From Desulfocapsa sulfexigens (GTDB taxonomy: Bacteria > Desulfobacterota > Desulfobulbia > Desulfobulbales > Desulfocapsaceae): a stretch of 5,864 nt of DNA. The notes under the pieces were generated by a model. It was given only the letters and a program-made list of their open reading frames with translations, did not search any database and was not told the origin of the DNA. The stretch is from contig DQVD01000413.1 of the NCBI GenBank assembly GCA_015661935.1, forward strand, positions 1 through 5,864, in the 5' to 3' direction. The position numbers and the translations under genes were made by a program. The stretch's first letter is position 1, and the number at the start of each line of letters is the position of its first letter. Below, in pieces: positions 5,676 to 5,864 of this stretch.

Positions 5676-5729
5676 ATGTATCGGAAAAACAAAGTTTCTG
5701 TGTGAATCATTCTTGGAAGAGGATGCCAG

Positions 5730-5825
5730 ATGAAAACCAACTGTAGTTATTTTAGCCGTAGGCTGCTAACTATTCTGTCTTCTGAATGTGCCCGCGGGGC
5801 ATCATGTCCTTGGATAGTTGCCTAG
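5730..5825 (+). CDS. Possible 31-residue peptide, unrecognised
   Basis: ATG 5730 follows AAGAGGA (5717-5723) at a six-base spacing, a good Shine-Dalgarno arrangement, and runs to TAG at 5823-5825. The product starts MKTNCSYF, has three cysteines (residues 5, 20 and 25) and a basic N-terminal half, and resembles no family I know. It lies 96 bp after the oxidoreductase stop on the same strand. It could be a small protein, a broken start of a longer gene, or chance. Only the ribosome site supports it. The rest of 5634-5864 shows no gene on either strand. Confidence 0.2.
   Translation: MKTNCSYFSRRLLTILSSECARGASCPWIVA
5789..5801. other. Small GC-rich hairpin in the right-end intergenic sequence
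   Basis: TGCCC-GCG-GGGCA is a five-base perfect stem with a three-base loop, conspicuous in an AT-rich surrounding. No T-run follows on either strand, so it does not qualify as an intrinsic terminator. It lies inside the 31-codon open frame. Confidence 0.3.
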
Positions 5826-5864
5826 GATAACGCATAACGAATTATAAAAGTACTTATCGGTAGT

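Noticed and set aside
5790..5830. Frame reading MCPRG as the start of a DUF1667 subunit
   Set aside because: It stops after about 14 codons, has no ribosome site, and the codons come from a GC palindrome that would produce such residues by chance.
1..5864. tRNA, rRNA, riboswitch or CRISPR array
   Set aside because: No cloverleaf, no regularly spaced repeats and no known riboswitch core were seen on reading both strands.

Overview
The window looks like a chromosomal segment from a Gram-negative, proteobacterium-like organism. The grounds are a near-perfect CRP-type operator, recognisable sigma70-like promoter hexamers, moderate to low GC by eye, and a PhoU-tailed Na/Pi symporter next to glycerol-3-phosphate (G3P) type genes. 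Genus or class cannot be fixed from this sequence; a deltaproteobacterial (Desulfobacterota) or gammaproteobacterial source is only a guess.

Layout. Two genes run leftward. The first is a Na+/phosphate symporter-family protein with a C-terminal PhoU-like domain (ATG at 1755, stop at 43). Upstream of it, after a damaged junction, lies a metallophosphoesterase (2801 to 1989) that resembles the GpdQ/CpdA group of calcineurin-type phosphodiesterases. The junction (1748-1988) holds about 30 codons from the 3' end of a universal stress protein (usp) gene, cut off by a 121-bp palindromic MITE-like element (1842-1962) with two 59-base arms. A 413-bp divergent control region (2802-3214) follows. It holds a perfect TGTGA-N6-TCACA site placed like a class II CRP site for the leftward phosphodiesterase promoter. 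It also holds two copies of a second, TetR-like palindrome; the copy at 3181-3194 overlaps the -35 of a strong-looking rightward promoter whose predicted start falls on the next gene's ATG.

Rightward come two overlapping genes. One encodes a GlpA-like FAD dehydrogenase with a C-terminal BFD-type [2Fe-2S] domain (3215-4666). The other encodes a pyridine-nucleotide-disulfide-type FAD oxidoreductase (4659-5633), translationally coupled through an 8-nt overlap and a GGAGG ribosome binding site inside the upstream gene. The last 231 bp hold no convincing gene, only a 31-codon open frame with a good Shine-Dalgarno sequence and some small repeats.

How it may work together (inference): the phosphodiesterase could release G3P from glycerophosphodiesters, the two flavoproteins could oxidise G3P to dihydroxyacetone phosphate, and the symporter family handles phosphate. 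A competing reading is that the phosphodiesterase degrades cAMP and its CRP-type site forms a feedback loop. No regulator, glycerol kinase, transporter for G3P, GlpB or GlpC is present in the window.
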